From the NCBI GenBank assembly GCA_009774615.1, contig VSOC01000061.1, positions 1-22,036 of the forward strand: 22,036 bases of DNA, given 5' to 3'. A model generated the notes under the pieces. That model saw nothing but the letters and a program-made list of their open reading frames with translations. It searched no databases and was not told the origin of the DNA. Origin of the DNA: Lachnospiraceae bacterium. Its GTDB lineage: Bacteria > Bacillota > Clostridia > Lachnospirales > Lachnospiraceae. A program made the position numbers and the translations under genes. This document shows, one piece after another, positions 1 to 7,429 of this stretch (position 1 is the stretch's first letter; every line of letters starts with the position of its first letter).

Positions 1-1
1 C

Positions 2-820
2 CGGAAAAAGGACTTTGCGGCTTTTGGACAGGGAAGGCCGGATTGGGTGGATGAAGGGGGAAGAAAGGAACTGGAGGCCACCTGCCGCCTGTGGCCGCAT
101 AAAATTCACGGGGAAGGGCATTATCTGGCTGTTCTTGGAAAGAGAGCGGCGGGGGAAGGAAAAGGAACCAGTTCAGCAAACCGAAGCGGGAAAACAGGGA
201 AGAAAAAAGGAAAGGGATCGGGAGAAAGAAACGGGGGAAACGCTCTGAAAGGAATGGGAAGCCGGGAATTAGAAAAAGTTTTCCGTGCGTTCTGCCAGGA
301 TGTTTTCTGTGCCGGAGATTGGAAAATTGATGAGGAAGAATGCAAAGACAGAGAAAAAATGATGGATAGAGGAAGGTCTGCGGATAGGGAAATGTTTGAG
401 GACAGGTTTATGTTTTTTGGTGAGCAGCTCTATGCTGTGCCAGAGCCTATGCCGGATATTCGGGGAAAAAAGATTCTTCGGCCGGGGCTGCATCTGGGAA
501 GCTTTAAAAAGAACCGCTTTGAGCCGTCCCACGCCCTGGCACTGTACTTAAATATAGATCAGGTAAAACAGTATGTGAACTTAGACAGCAGAGGAGCGTG
601 GGTTATCCGTTATCTGAAAGGAGAAGCCCTGCCAGTAGAAGAAGTGCTGTCTGACGGAAAAAAGAAATTTTTAGTATCCATGGATTCCGAAAAGAAATTC
701 TTAGCAGACATGGCTTCCGGATGGGTCCTTGTCGCGGTGGACGGCTACAGTCTGGGCTGGGCAAAGCTGGCTGGGGGAAGGCTGCAAAATCATTATCCTA
801 AAGGGCTTCGATGGGGGTAA
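2..820 (+). CDS. RsmB/RsmF-type rRNA m5C methyltransferase, 3' part (5' end outside the window)
   Basis: The frame is open from base 2, so the start lies upstream of the window; the TAA stop is at 818-820. The visible part begins in the end of the SAM-dependent methyltransferase domain, with the RLWPHKIHGEGHYLAVL-type motif (about bases 86-150) that is typical of the NOL1/NOP2/Sun family. A Lys/Gly/Glu-rich low-complexity linker follows, then a PUA-like RNA-binding tail containing GLHLGSFKKNRFEPSHALAL and, at the end, GWAKLAGGRLQNHYPKGLR. This two-part C-terminus is characteristic of RsmF (YebU)-type 16S rRNA cytosine-C5 methyltransferases, which use S-adenosylmethionine on the small subunit. 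The catalytic cysteines lie upstream and cannot be checked. The last 23 bases overlap the convergent pseudouridine synthase gene. Family assignment is firm; the exact target base is unknown. Confidence 0.85.
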   Translation, partial: RKKDFAAFGQGRPDWVDEGGRKELEATCRLWPHKIHGEGHYLAVLGKRAAGEGKGTSSANRSGKTGKKKGKGSGERNGGNALKGMGSRELEKVFRAFCQDVFCAGDWKIDEEECKDREKMMDRGRSADREMFEDRFMFFGEQLYAVPEPMPDIRGKKILRPGLHLGSFKKNRFEPSHALALYLNIDQVKQYVNLDSRGAWVIRYLKGEALPVEEVLSDGKKKFLVSMDSEKKFLADMASGWVLVAVDGYSLGWAKLAGGRLQNHYPKGLRWG

Positions 821-1718
821 GAGGATTTTTTTCAGAAGAAATCCACCGCATGTCCCTCGGAACCTCCGCCTCAAAGTGCATAGTCTCTCCGGTAATCGGA
901 TGGCGAAAATCCAGATGGCAGGAGTGCAGGGGCTGGCGATGCATCAGGCGGTAGTCCGGGTTATATAAAAAATCTCCGGGGAGAGGATGGCCGATATGCT
1001 TCATATGCACCCGGATCTGATGCGTCCTTCCGGTTTCTAAGCGAAGGCGTACCAGGCTGCAGTCGGATTCTTTATGGTAAAGAAGGCGCTGGTAGTGTGT
1101 GCAGGCATAATCCCCGTTTTTTTCATCTACACAGCGCAGAACGGTAGAATCATCTGCCCGGCCAATGGGGGCACAGATCGTCCCTTTTTCGTCAACCTTT
1201 CCTGCGGCGATCGCCAGATATTCCCGATGAATTTCCCTGCGTGAGGACATCTGCGAAAGGATGCAGGCGCTCAGGGCATGTTTGGCGATAATCAGAAGCC
1301 CTGTAGTATCCCGATCCAGGCGATTAATCACCCGGTAAACAAAAGTCTCCTTTTTTTGCTGAAAATACCAGGCAGCAGCATTTGCCAGTGTATTTTCAAA
1401 ATTTCCCTGCGAAGGGTGGATGGGCATATTGGAAGGCTTATTAATAACCATGATATCTTCATCTTCATAGACTATGGGAAAGGGCAGGTCTGTGGGGACA
1501 ATACGGGCAGAACTTTCCATTTCTTCCAGATGAATGTGCAGCGTTTCTCCCTGTTTTAAAATCTGCGGTGTAATTGCATGCAGACCATCCACTTCAATTC
1601 CGCCGGCGTCGCGTATCTGGATTATGATGTGCCTGGAATAACCCTTGCTTTTCAGAAAAAATTCGATACTTTCTCCCGCATGTTCTGCGTCAATAGGATA
1701 ATAAAAATCCCGTTTCAT
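798..1718 (-). CDS. RluA/RluD-family 23S rRNA pseudouridine synthase
   Basis: This protein of 306 residues isomerises uridine to pseudouridine in RNA. An S4-like N-terminal segment (about residues 10-65, ending near DAGGIEVDG) precedes the catalytic domain. The family signature RLDRDTTG lies at about 133-140, and Asp135 is the expected catalytic residue. ETGRTHQIRVHMKHIGHPLPGD follows as the second RluA signature. The frame stays open upstream to base 1865, but the first 49 residues of that longer version look unlike protein sequence. The ATG at 1718 has an AAAGGAAA ribosome binding site about 10 bases upstream, and its product starts in line with family members, so I chose it. The TAG stop at 798-800 lies inside the convergent methyltransferase gene, and no terminator hairpin is visible between the two. 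The target could be 23S rRNA or tRNA; motifs alone do not separate RluA, RluC and RluD. Confidence 0.9.
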   Translation of the reverse strand: MKRDFYYPIDAEHAGESIEFFLKSKGYSRHIIIQIRDAGGIEVDGLHAITPQILKQGETLHIHLEEMESSARIVPTDLPFPIVYEDEDIMVINKPSNMPIHPSQGNFENTLANAAAWYFQQKKETFVYRVINRLDRDTTGLLIIAKHALSACILSQMSSRREIHREYLAIAAGKVDEKGTICAPIGRADDSTVLRCVDEKNGDYACTHYQRLLYHKESDCSLVRLRLETGRTHQIRVHMKHIGHPLPGDFLYNPDYRLMHRQPLHSCHLDFRHPITGETMHFEAEVPRDMRWISSEKNPLTPIEAL

Positions 1719-2025
1719 AGATGAAATTTCCTTTCTTTTCCAATGGTTCTTTTCCGCAAAAACGGTTTTGAATAAAAAATAAATAAGATTCTCTGTGTTG
1801 GCTGCATAGCAGCGGCTGAACTTGGTATAATGAATTTTAGGCTGCTGTGCATATGTGAACAACAATCATTAGAGCAGGAAGATATTGGAAGACCGATTCT
1901 ACAGGTTTTAAGAAGATTATACGATAAAATTTCTGTAATGCAAATGGAATTGGAGAAATTTTTCAGGAAGACACGGTTTATGGATTGCCAAAGACATCTG
2001 CGGACAGCAACGATTACTGAATGAC
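1719..2025. other. Gene-free stretch between divergent genes
   Basis: No convincing gene is seen here. There is a perfect TATAAT at 1826-1831 (+ strand) without a good -35 partner (TTGGCT at 1798-1803 is 22 bases away). A 64-codon frame opens at 1830, overlapping that box, with no ribosome binding site and no recognisable family. A small hairpin, GCTGC-ATA-GCAGC, lies at 1801-1813. A GTGAACA word at 1855-1861 resembles the longer motif at 2068. The promoter of the pseudouridine synthase gene must be here on the minus strand, but I cannot place it with confidence. Confidence 0.5.
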
Positions 2026-2054
2026 TTGGCTTAAAGTAAAAAATGTGATAAAAT
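2026..2054 (+). promoter_or_regulatory. Sigma-A type promoter for the DUF4015 lipoprotein gene
   Basis: TTGGCT (2026-2031), a 17-base spacer and TAAAAT (2049-2054) form a good vegetative promoter. Transcription would start near 2061, giving a leader of about 60 bases before the ATG at 2120. The GTGTGAACAGTAAC motif would lie in the first 20 bases or so of that leader. Confidence 0.65.
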
Positions 2055-2067
2055 AGTTGTTGTAAAC

Positions 2068-2081
2068 GTGTGAACAGTAAC
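2068..2081 (+). repeat. GTGTGAACAGTAAC motif, copy 1
   Basis: This 14-base word recurs exactly at 21048-21061, again in an intergenic region. Shorter relatives sharing GTGAACA occur between genes at 1855, 18202 and 18855. Here it lies just after the predicted transcription start, where a bound protein could act as a roadblock, or where it could act in the RNA. Its function is unknown to me. Confidence 0.45.
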
Positions 2082-2119
2082 GAAAATGAAAGATTTCGGA
2101 TGCTCATGGGGTATAAAAA

Positions 2120-3625
2120 ATGAAACGATGGGAGAGTTTAAGGATTTTAACGGCGGTTCTGGCAGTGATTCTTAGTCTGGCTGGCTGTCAGCGATATGAA
2201 CCAGCCCCTGAACTGGGAGAAAAAAGCATGGTTGGCCGTCAGGAGGAGCATGATCCGGGAGGAGGAAGCGGACCGGAAAAAAGGCGTGATCCGGAAGATG
2301 GAAACGGATGGGAAGAAACGGACGGGCTGTCTGCACAAAACGGATGGCCGGGTGACAATGGTCAGGAAAACGATGGTCAGCCGGGGAATGCGGACAGAGA
2401 AATCAGCATTGAAGCGGGGAATTCCGAAAGTGCACTTGCAAAAGCGGAATCCGAAGGAATTGTCATTCGTACAAAACCGGAGCGGACACCAGTTAAGGTT
2501 AAGGGAATTTATGTTTCGGCCTATGTTGCGGGGATGGAGGATTTGATGGATGAAATCATTGCCCAGATTGACCGGACGGAATTAAATGCGGTAGTTATCG
2601 ATGTTAAAGATGATCATGGACGGGTTACTTTTGCCATGGACTCGCCTTCTGCGCAGGCTATCGGGGCATGTGTGAATTACATCCCGGATATGAAAACCCT
2701 GGCGGCGAAATTAAAAGAACATGATATTTATATGATTGCCCGCATCCCGGCTTTTCGCGATCCTTACCTTGCAGAAGCCCGGCCGGACTGGTGCTGTATG
2801 CTGGCGGACGGAAGTGTTTTCCGGGACAGGAATAAACTGGCATGGGTGAATCCCTATAAAAAAGAAGTCTGGAATTACCTGGTGGAAATCGGGAAGATGG
2901 CAGGAGAGGCCGGATTTGATGAGATCCAGTTTGACTATATCCGTTTCTGTACGGAAAAGGGGATGCAGAATGTTGTATTTTCCGAAGAGGATACGCAGGG
3001 GAAATCCCGGCAGGAAATTATTCTGGAATTTGTCCAATATGCTTACGATCAGCTGGCTGCGGAGGGGCTGTTCGTTTCCGCAGACGTTTTTGGCGTAGTG
3101 ATGAGCGGGGGAGCAGATGCCCACGCGGTGGGGCAGGACTATGGGGAAATGGCAGCTTCGCTGGATTATATCTGCCCGATGATTTACCCTTCGCATTACG
3201 GGGACGGCTATTTTGGCATAGCTCATCCGGATACCCAGCCTTACCAGACCATAGCTGCCGCCCTGAACCAGTCGAAACAAACTCTGGCATGGGCAAAAGA
3301 AATGGCAGAGCGAAAGAAAACGGCAGGTACGGAAGAAGATGAAGTAAATGCAGCCGGGGCAGGAAACGAAGTGACGATACTGGAAGAAGCAGCAGAAGAA
3401 GAAAATGAAAATGATGTGCAGGAAGAGGAACCGGACAGTCTGCGCCAGGCGATCGTCCGCCCGTGGCTTCAGGATTTTACGGCCAGTTACCTGAAACATC
3501 ATATCGCATATGGACCGCAGCAGGTAAAGGAACAAATCCAGGCGGTGTATGATGCCGGATATGAAGAATGGATTTTGTGGGATGCCAAGGTAACTTATCA
3601 TTATGACGGGCTGCTTTTGGAGTAA
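2120..3625 (+). CDS. Putative glycoside-hydrolase-like lipoprotein, DUF4015 family
   Basis: The protein has 501 residues. It starts with a lipoprotein signal peptide: Lys/Arg near the N-terminus, a hydrophobic stretch at 8-20 and the lipobox LAGC with Cys23. It should therefore be exported and anchored to the outer face of the membrane. Residues 24-125 are a hydrophilic Gly/Glu/Asp-rich linker. The DUF4015 domain starts near residue 127 (KGIYVSAYVAG), continues through NAVVIDVKDDHGRVTF and GFDEIQFDYIRF (about 262-275) and ends with the DAGYEEWILWDAKVTY region. This family is predicted to be a TIM-barrel glycosidase, so a cell-wall or exopolysaccharide substrate is plausible, but no activity can be assigned from sequence. 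An acidic insert at about 397-440 breaks the barrel region. The ribosome binding site is weak (GGGG at 2108-2111), but the start is fixed by the signal peptide. It is transcribed from the promoter at 2026-2054. Confidence 0.85.
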   Translation: MKRWESLRILTAVLAVILSLAGCQRYEPAPELGEKSMVGRQEEHDPGGGSGPEKRRDPEDGNGWEETDGLSAQNGWPGDNGQENDGQPGNADREISIEAGNSESALAKAESEGIVIRTKPERTPVKVKGIYVSAYVAGMEDLMDEIIAQIDRTELNAVVIDVKDDHGRVTFAMDSPSAQAIGACVNYIPDMKTLAAKLKEHDIYMIARIPAFRDPYLAEARPDWCCMLADGSVFRDRNKLAWVNPYKKEVWNYLVEIGKMAGEAGFDEIQFDYIRFCTEKGMQNVVFSEEDTQGKSRQEIILEFVQYAYDQLAAEGLFVSADVFGVVMSGGADAHAVGQDYGEMAASLDYICPMIYPSHYGDGYFGIAHPDTQPYQTIAAALNQSKQTLAWAKEMAERKKTAGTEEDEVNAAGAGNEVTILEEAAEEENENDVQEEEPDSLRQAIVRPWLQDFTASYLKHHIAYGPQQVKEQIQAVYDAGYEEWILWDAKVTYHYDGLLLE

Positions 3626-3687
3626 ACTTTTATAAGGTTTGCCCCATTCATTTAGCCAATAAATCGAAATAAAACAGGAGAAAAAAC

Positions 3688-4302
3688 GTGAACAGGATAC
3701 CAAAGCCAGGGGAATTTTATCGAGATGTTGAGAACAGGCTGTACCAGATTATCACAATGGCAAAGCATACAGAAACAGGAGAGGAACTGGTGGTTTATCA
3801 GGCGCTTTACGGGGCTTATCCTATTACTGCTGCACCGCTTTTGCTGTTTAACCGCAGAGTCGATGAAACAATACATCCCCGGGCAGAACAGGAATATTGG
3901 TTTGAACCAGTGAAGTTTTTAACAGGAAAGCGGACAGGAAATAAAGATTTTTTGCCGGAAGAGGACCAGGAGGAATATTTCGACGAAGAAGGTGATGCTT
4001 TTGAGGATGTGAGTTTTGAGGAGTTATCCGAAGATGAATTATCACCATCGTCAGCGGCAGAATCCGAGAGAAAAGGCAGTACAGCGATTGAATGGCTGGA
4101 GAAGTTTTTGGATGCAGAAAGCTATGAAAAACAGCTGGAAGTTTTGGCGCAGATGCGCGGCAAGGTGGGGAAGCGGGAACTGGACAGTATTTGCCTGGTT
4201 CTGGGGATTCCTGCGTCTTCCGGGGATGAGGACAGCCAGATTTTTAATATAAAGAAACATCTGGAAACACGAATGCGCTATGATAACCGGAGATTGAGGT
4301 GA
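3688..4302 (+). CDS. DUF1653 domain protein with extra C-terminal domain
   Basis: Translation starts at a GTG, with AGGAG at 3676-3680 seven bases upstream. Residues 1 to about 76 are a DUF1653 domain, recognisable by the PKPGEFYRDVENRLYQI start and the HTETGEELVVYQALYGAYP core. DUF1653 is a small beta-rich fold of unknown function, common in bacteria. A highly acidic segment (about 88-126) links it to a second conserved-looking helical region (about 130-204, beginning TAIEWLEKFLDAESYEKQLE) that I do not recognise. No signal peptide or membrane segment is visible, so the protein is probably cytoplasmic. Its stop at 4300-4302 touches possible upstream starts of uvrC (GTG 4299, ATG 4308), so the two genes are probably cotranscribed. 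A link to nucleotide excision repair is only suggested by this neighbourhood. Confidence 0.8.
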   Translation: MNRIPKPGEFYRDVENRLYQIITMAKHTETGEELVVYQALYGAYPITAAPLLLFNRRVDETIHPRAEQEYWFEPVKFLTGKRTGNKDFLPEEDQEEYFDEEGDAFEDVSFEELSEDELSPSSAAESERKGSTAIEWLEKFLDAESYEKQLEVLAQMRGKVGKRELDSICLVLGIPASSGDEDSQIFNIKKHLETRMRYDNRRLR

Positions 4303-4442
4303 TTTTTATGGGAAAATTCACACAGGAAACAAAGCCGAATGCCGAACCAAAAGTTATACAGGAAGAAAAGCTGGATGCTAAACCTAAATCCGGACAGAAA
4401 TTTGAGCAAAGTCTTAAACAAAAACCCCGTGAGGAGGGAAAC

Positions 4443-6338
4443 ATGAAAGCCGTGCGGCACTCTCCCCTGGGGGCTTTTGATGTGGAGGCGGAGTTAAAAA
4501 AGCTTCCGGCAAAGCCCGGGGTGTATTTAATGCATGACGGGCGGGATGAGATTATCTATGTGGGAAAGGCGATCAGCCTGAAAAACCGGGTGCGGCAGTA
4601 TTTTCAGTCCAGTCGGAATAAAACATCAAAAATTGAACAGATGGTGGAGAGGATTGCCCGGTTTGAATACATTGTTACCGACTCGGAACTGGAAGCCCTG
4701 GTGCTGGAATGCAACCTGATTAAGGAACATCGTCCAAGGTATAATACCATGCTCAAGGACGGAAAAACCTATCCGTATATTAAAGCAACCATTCAGGAAG
4801 ATTATCCCCGGCTTTTGTTTTCACGGGAGTTAAAAAAGGATAAAAGCCGGTATTTTGGGCCGTATACAAATGCCAAAGCGGTGAAGGAATCCCTGGATTT
4901 AATGCATAAGCTTTACCGGATCCGCACCTGCAGCCGCTCTCTTCCTAAGGATATCGGAAAGGGGCGTCCCTGTCTGAATTACCATATTAAACAGTGCAGC
5001 GCACCCTGCCAGGGCTACATAAGCAAAGAAGAATATCAGAAAAATTTTGCGTGTGCCCTGGAGTTTTTAAACGGCAATTATGCCCCTTTGTTAAAGGAAC
5101 TGGAAGAGAAAATGCTGGAGGCATCCGAGTCCATGGACTTTGAAAAAGCGATTGAATACAGGGACGCTTTAGACAGTGTAAAGCAGGTTGCCCAGAAGCA
5201 GAAAATCACCAGTTACGGGCTGGAAGACAGGGATATTATTGCCATGGCAAAGGATAGTCAGGACGCTGTGGTGCAGGTGTTTTTTGTCCGGGAAGGGCGG
5301 CTGATTGGGCGCGATCATTTTCATCTTTCCATTGCCGCAGCGGAGGATGACCGGCAGATATTGACCAGTTTTGTCACGCAGTTTTATGCAGGAACACCCT
5401 TTATTCCCCGGGAACTTCTGGTACAGTTTCCTTTGGAGGATGAGGAGGTTATCAGCCAGTGGCTGAGTGCAAAACGGGGGCAGAAGGTGCGGCTAATCAG
5501 TCCTAAAAAGGGAGAAAAAGAGCGTTTGGTGGAACTGGCGGCAAAGAATGCAAAGCTGGTTTTGGATCAGGATAAAGAGAAAATTAAGCGGGAAGAACTG
5601 CGCACGATCGGCGCAATGAATCAGATTGGAAGCTGGCTGGGGCTGCCCGGACTGCGGCGGATTGAAGCTTTTGATATCTCCAATACCGGAGGTTTTTCCT
5701 CGGTTGGTTCGATGATTGTCTATGAGGACGGGAAGCCGAAAACCAGCGATTACCGGAAGTTTCGGATTCAAACCGTCCAGGGGCCGAATGATTATGCTTC
5801 GATGGAAGAGGTGCTGACCCGGCGCTTTACCCATGGGATGGAGGAGGAAAAGGCATTAAAGGAAAAAGGAATGGAACTTTCACACGGAAGCTTTAATCGT
5901 TTTCCGGATTTAATTATGATGGACGGCGGACGGGGCCAGGTCAATATTGCCCTGGGAGTTATGGAAAAGCTTTCCCTGTCCATTCCGGTCTGCGGGATGG
6001 TTAAGGACGATAATCACCGGACAAGGGGACTGTATTATCACAATGTGGAAATTCCCATTGATAAACATTCCGAGGGTTTCCGGCTGATTACCCGGATTCA
6101 GGATGAGGCGCACCGCTTTGCTATCGAGTACCACCGCAGCCTTCGGAGCAAGACCCAGGTGCGTTCGATTCTGGATGAAATTCCGGGAATCGGCCCGGCC
6201 AGAAGAAAGGCTCTGATGAAGCATTTTAAGAGTCAGGAAGCGGTCAGAGAGGCTTCTGTGGAAGAACTTGCCGCAGCGCCCCAGATGAACCGCAGAGCCG
6301 CCGAGGAAGTTTACAAATTTTTTCATGGAAAAGAATGA
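4443..6338 (+). CDS. uvrC: UvrABC system protein C (excinuclease subunit)
   Basis: UvrC makes both incisions around DNA lesions in nucleotide excision repair, together with UvrA and UvrB. Domains in order (631-residue numbering): GIY-YIG nuclease at about 22-100 (PGVYLMHDGRDEIIYVGKA), a Cys cluster (TCSRSLP...CLNYHIKQCSAPC), a UVR motif at about 205-240 that binds UvrB, the RNase-H-like nuclease from about 400 (FDISNTGG, Asp411; MMDGGRGQ near 492) and a helix-hairpin-helix pair at about 575-625 (IPGIGPARRKAL). All expected parts are present. The frame also reads back to ATG 4308 and GTG 4299, which would add a Lys/Glu/Pro-rich tail of about 45 residues. I prefer ATG 4443 because GAGGAGGG (4431-4438) is a very strong ribosome binding site and the length then fits the family. 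ATG 4308 with GAGGTGA remains possible. Confidence 0.95.
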   Translation: MKAVRHSPLGAFDVEAELKKLPAKPGVYLMHDGRDEIIYVGKAISLKNRVRQYFQSSRNKTSKIEQMVERIARFEYIVTDSELEALVLECNLIKEHRPRYNTMLKDGKTYPYIKATIQEDYPRLLFSRELKKDKSRYFGPYTNAKAVKESLDLMHKLYRIRTCSRSLPKDIGKGRPCLNYHIKQCSAPCQGYISKEEYQKNFACALEFLNGNYAPLLKELEEKMLEASESMDFEKAIEYRDALDSVKQVAQKQKITSYGLEDRDIIAMAKDSQDAVVQVFFVREGRLIGRDHFHLSIAAAEDDRQILTSFVTQFYAGTPFIPRELLVQFPLEDEEVISQWLSAKRGQKVRLISPKKGEKERLVELAAKNAKLVLDQDKEKIKREELRTIGAMNQIGSWLGLPGLRRIEAFDISNTGGFSSVGSMIVYEDGKPKTSDYRKFRIQTVQGPNDYASMEEVLTRRFTHGMEEEKALKEKGMELSHGSFNRFPDLIMMDGGRGQVNIALGVMEKLSLSIPVCGMVKDDNHRTRGLYYHNVEIPIDKHSEGFRLITRIQDEAHRFAIEYHRSLRSKTQVRSILDEIPGIGPARRKALMKHFKSQEAVREASVEELAAAPQMNRRAAEEVYKFFHGKE

Positions 6339-6363
6339 CAATTTCTTTAAGGTATGCTACTAT
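6335..6363 (+). promoter_or_regulatory. Extended -10 promoter for hprK
   Basis: ATGACA (6335-6340), a 17-base spacer and TACTAT (6358-6363) preceded by TG at 6355-6356 give an extended -10 promoter. The -35 box contains the uvrC stop codon (6336-6338). Transcription would start near 6370, leaving a leader of about 75 bases that holds the hairpins at 6383-6418. Confidence 0.6.
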
Positions 6364-6382
6364 AGCCTTATGAAAGAGCGGA

Positions 6383-6418
6383 GCGCTGCTGTAAACACAG
6401 GTCAGGGCAGCGCCCCTG
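6383..6418 (+). promoter_or_regulatory. hprK leader with two mutually exclusive hairpins
   Basis: GCGCTGC (6383-6389) pairs perfectly with GCAGCGC (6407-6413) around a 17-base loop. CAGGG (6403-6407) can instead pair with CCCTG (6414-6418) around a 6-base loop. The two share bases 6407-6413 and cannot form fully together. There is no U-tract, so a classical terminator is unlikely. The ribosome binding site AAAGGAG (6432-6438) lies just downstream. Confidence 0.35.
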
Positions 6419-6445
6419 CGGTAACGAACAGAAAGGAGAAATCGA

Positions 6446-7375
6446 ATGCATGGGGTAATGATTACAACGTTTATTGAAAAAATGAAATTAAAAAATGCCA
6501 CCCCAGAGCTGGATACGGATAAAATTGTTCTCAGCCATCCCGAGGTAAACCGTCCGGCCCTTCAGTTAGCAGGCTTTTTTGACCATTTTGATCATGAGAG
6601 GGTTCAGATTGTGGGAACCGTAGAGCGGGCATATGTTTCGACCCTTTCCCAGGAAACGAAACTGGAGGTTTATGATAAGCTGCTCTCCAGCAAGATCCCC
6701 TGCCTGGTGTATTGCCGGGGGATGGAACCTGACCCGGACATCCTTCCCTTAGCCAATCACTACGATGTCCCCGTGCTGGTTTCGGATAAGACAACTTCGG
6801 ATCTGATGGCAGAAGCTACCCGGTGGCTGAAGGTTCGTCTTGCCCCCTGCATCAGCATCCACGGTGTTCTGGTTGATGTATTTGGCGAGGGCGTGCTGAT
6901 TATGGGTGAAAGCGGGATTGGAAAGAGCGAGGCAGCTCTGGAACTGATTAAGCGAGGCCACCGTCTGGTTACGGATGACGTGGTGGAAATCCGCAAGGTG
7001 AGCGATGATACGCTGATTGGAAGTGCGCCGGATATTACGAAGCATTTTATTGAACTGCGCGGCATAGGAATTATTGATGTTAAGACTTTGTACGGCGTAG
7101 AGAGTGTGAAAGATACCCAGGGAATTGATATGGTGATTAAACTGGAGGACTGGGATAAAGATAAAGAGTACGACCGTCTGGGACTGGAAGACCAGTACAC
7201 AGATTTTCTGGGAAATCAGGTGGTCTGCCATTCGATTCCCATACGTCCGGGACGGAATCTGGCGATTATTGTGGAATCGGCAGCCGTAAACTACCGTCAG
7301 AAAAAGATGGGCTATAATGCGGCACAGGAGCTGTATAACCGGGTGCAGGCGAACCTGAACCGACATTACCAGTAA
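6446..7375 (+). CDS. hprK: HPr kinase/phosphorylase
   Basis: HprK phosphorylates and dephosphorylates Ser46 of HPr and Crh and so controls carbon catabolite repression in Firmicutes. The 309-residue length is normal. The N-terminal domain covers about residues 1-130. The catalytic domain has His139 in the ISIHG motif, the P-loop GESGIGKS at 154-161, Asp177/Asp178 in TDDVVEIRK and the family signature LRGIGIIDVKTLYG near 203-216. The first ATG, at 6446, has AAAGGAG seven bases upstream; a second ATG four codons later is less well placed. Its own promoter overlaps the end of uvrC. A putative substrate (crh) is encoded about 3 kb downstream in the same cluster, with murB, rapZ and whiA between. 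Confidence 0.96.
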   Translation: MHGVMITTFIEKMKLKNATPELDTDKIVLSHPEVNRPALQLAGFFDHFDHERVQIVGTVERAYVSTLSQETKLEVYDKLLSSKIPCLVYCRGMEPDPDILPLANHYDVPVLVSDKTTSDLMAEATRWLKVRLAPCISIHGVLVDVFGEGVLIMGESGIGKSEAALELIKRGHRLVTDDVVEIRKVSDDTLIGSAPDITKHFIELRGIGIIDVKTLYGVESVKDTQGIDMVIKLEDWDKDKEYDRLGLEDQYTDFLGNQVVCHSIPIRPGRNLAIIVESAAVNYRQKKMGYNAAQELYNRVQANLNRHYQ

Positions 7376-7429
7376 GACTAGGAAGCAGAGAAAAACAGGT
7401 GAAATCCAGGGAAGCGGCGGGAGGTAGGT

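Noticed and set aside
1719..1865. N-terminal extension of the pseudouridine synthase
   Set aside because: The 49 extra residues do not resemble the family, and the strong ribosome binding site is at the internal ATG (1718).
1830..2024. Possible 64-codon plus-strand small gene
   Set aside because: Its start overlaps a TATAAT box, no ribosome binding site precedes it, and the product is not recognisable. Kept only as an open question in the intergenic entry.
2711..3703. Minus-strand reading frame of 330 codons opposite the DUF4015 gene
   Set aside because: Cys/Phe/Arg-rich shadow with no recognisable domain; the plus-strand lipoprotein is well supported.
3626..4442. LexA box in front of the DUF1653-uvrC genes
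   Set aside because: No GAAC-N4-GTTC palindrome is present, so there is no sequence support here for SOS control of uvrC.
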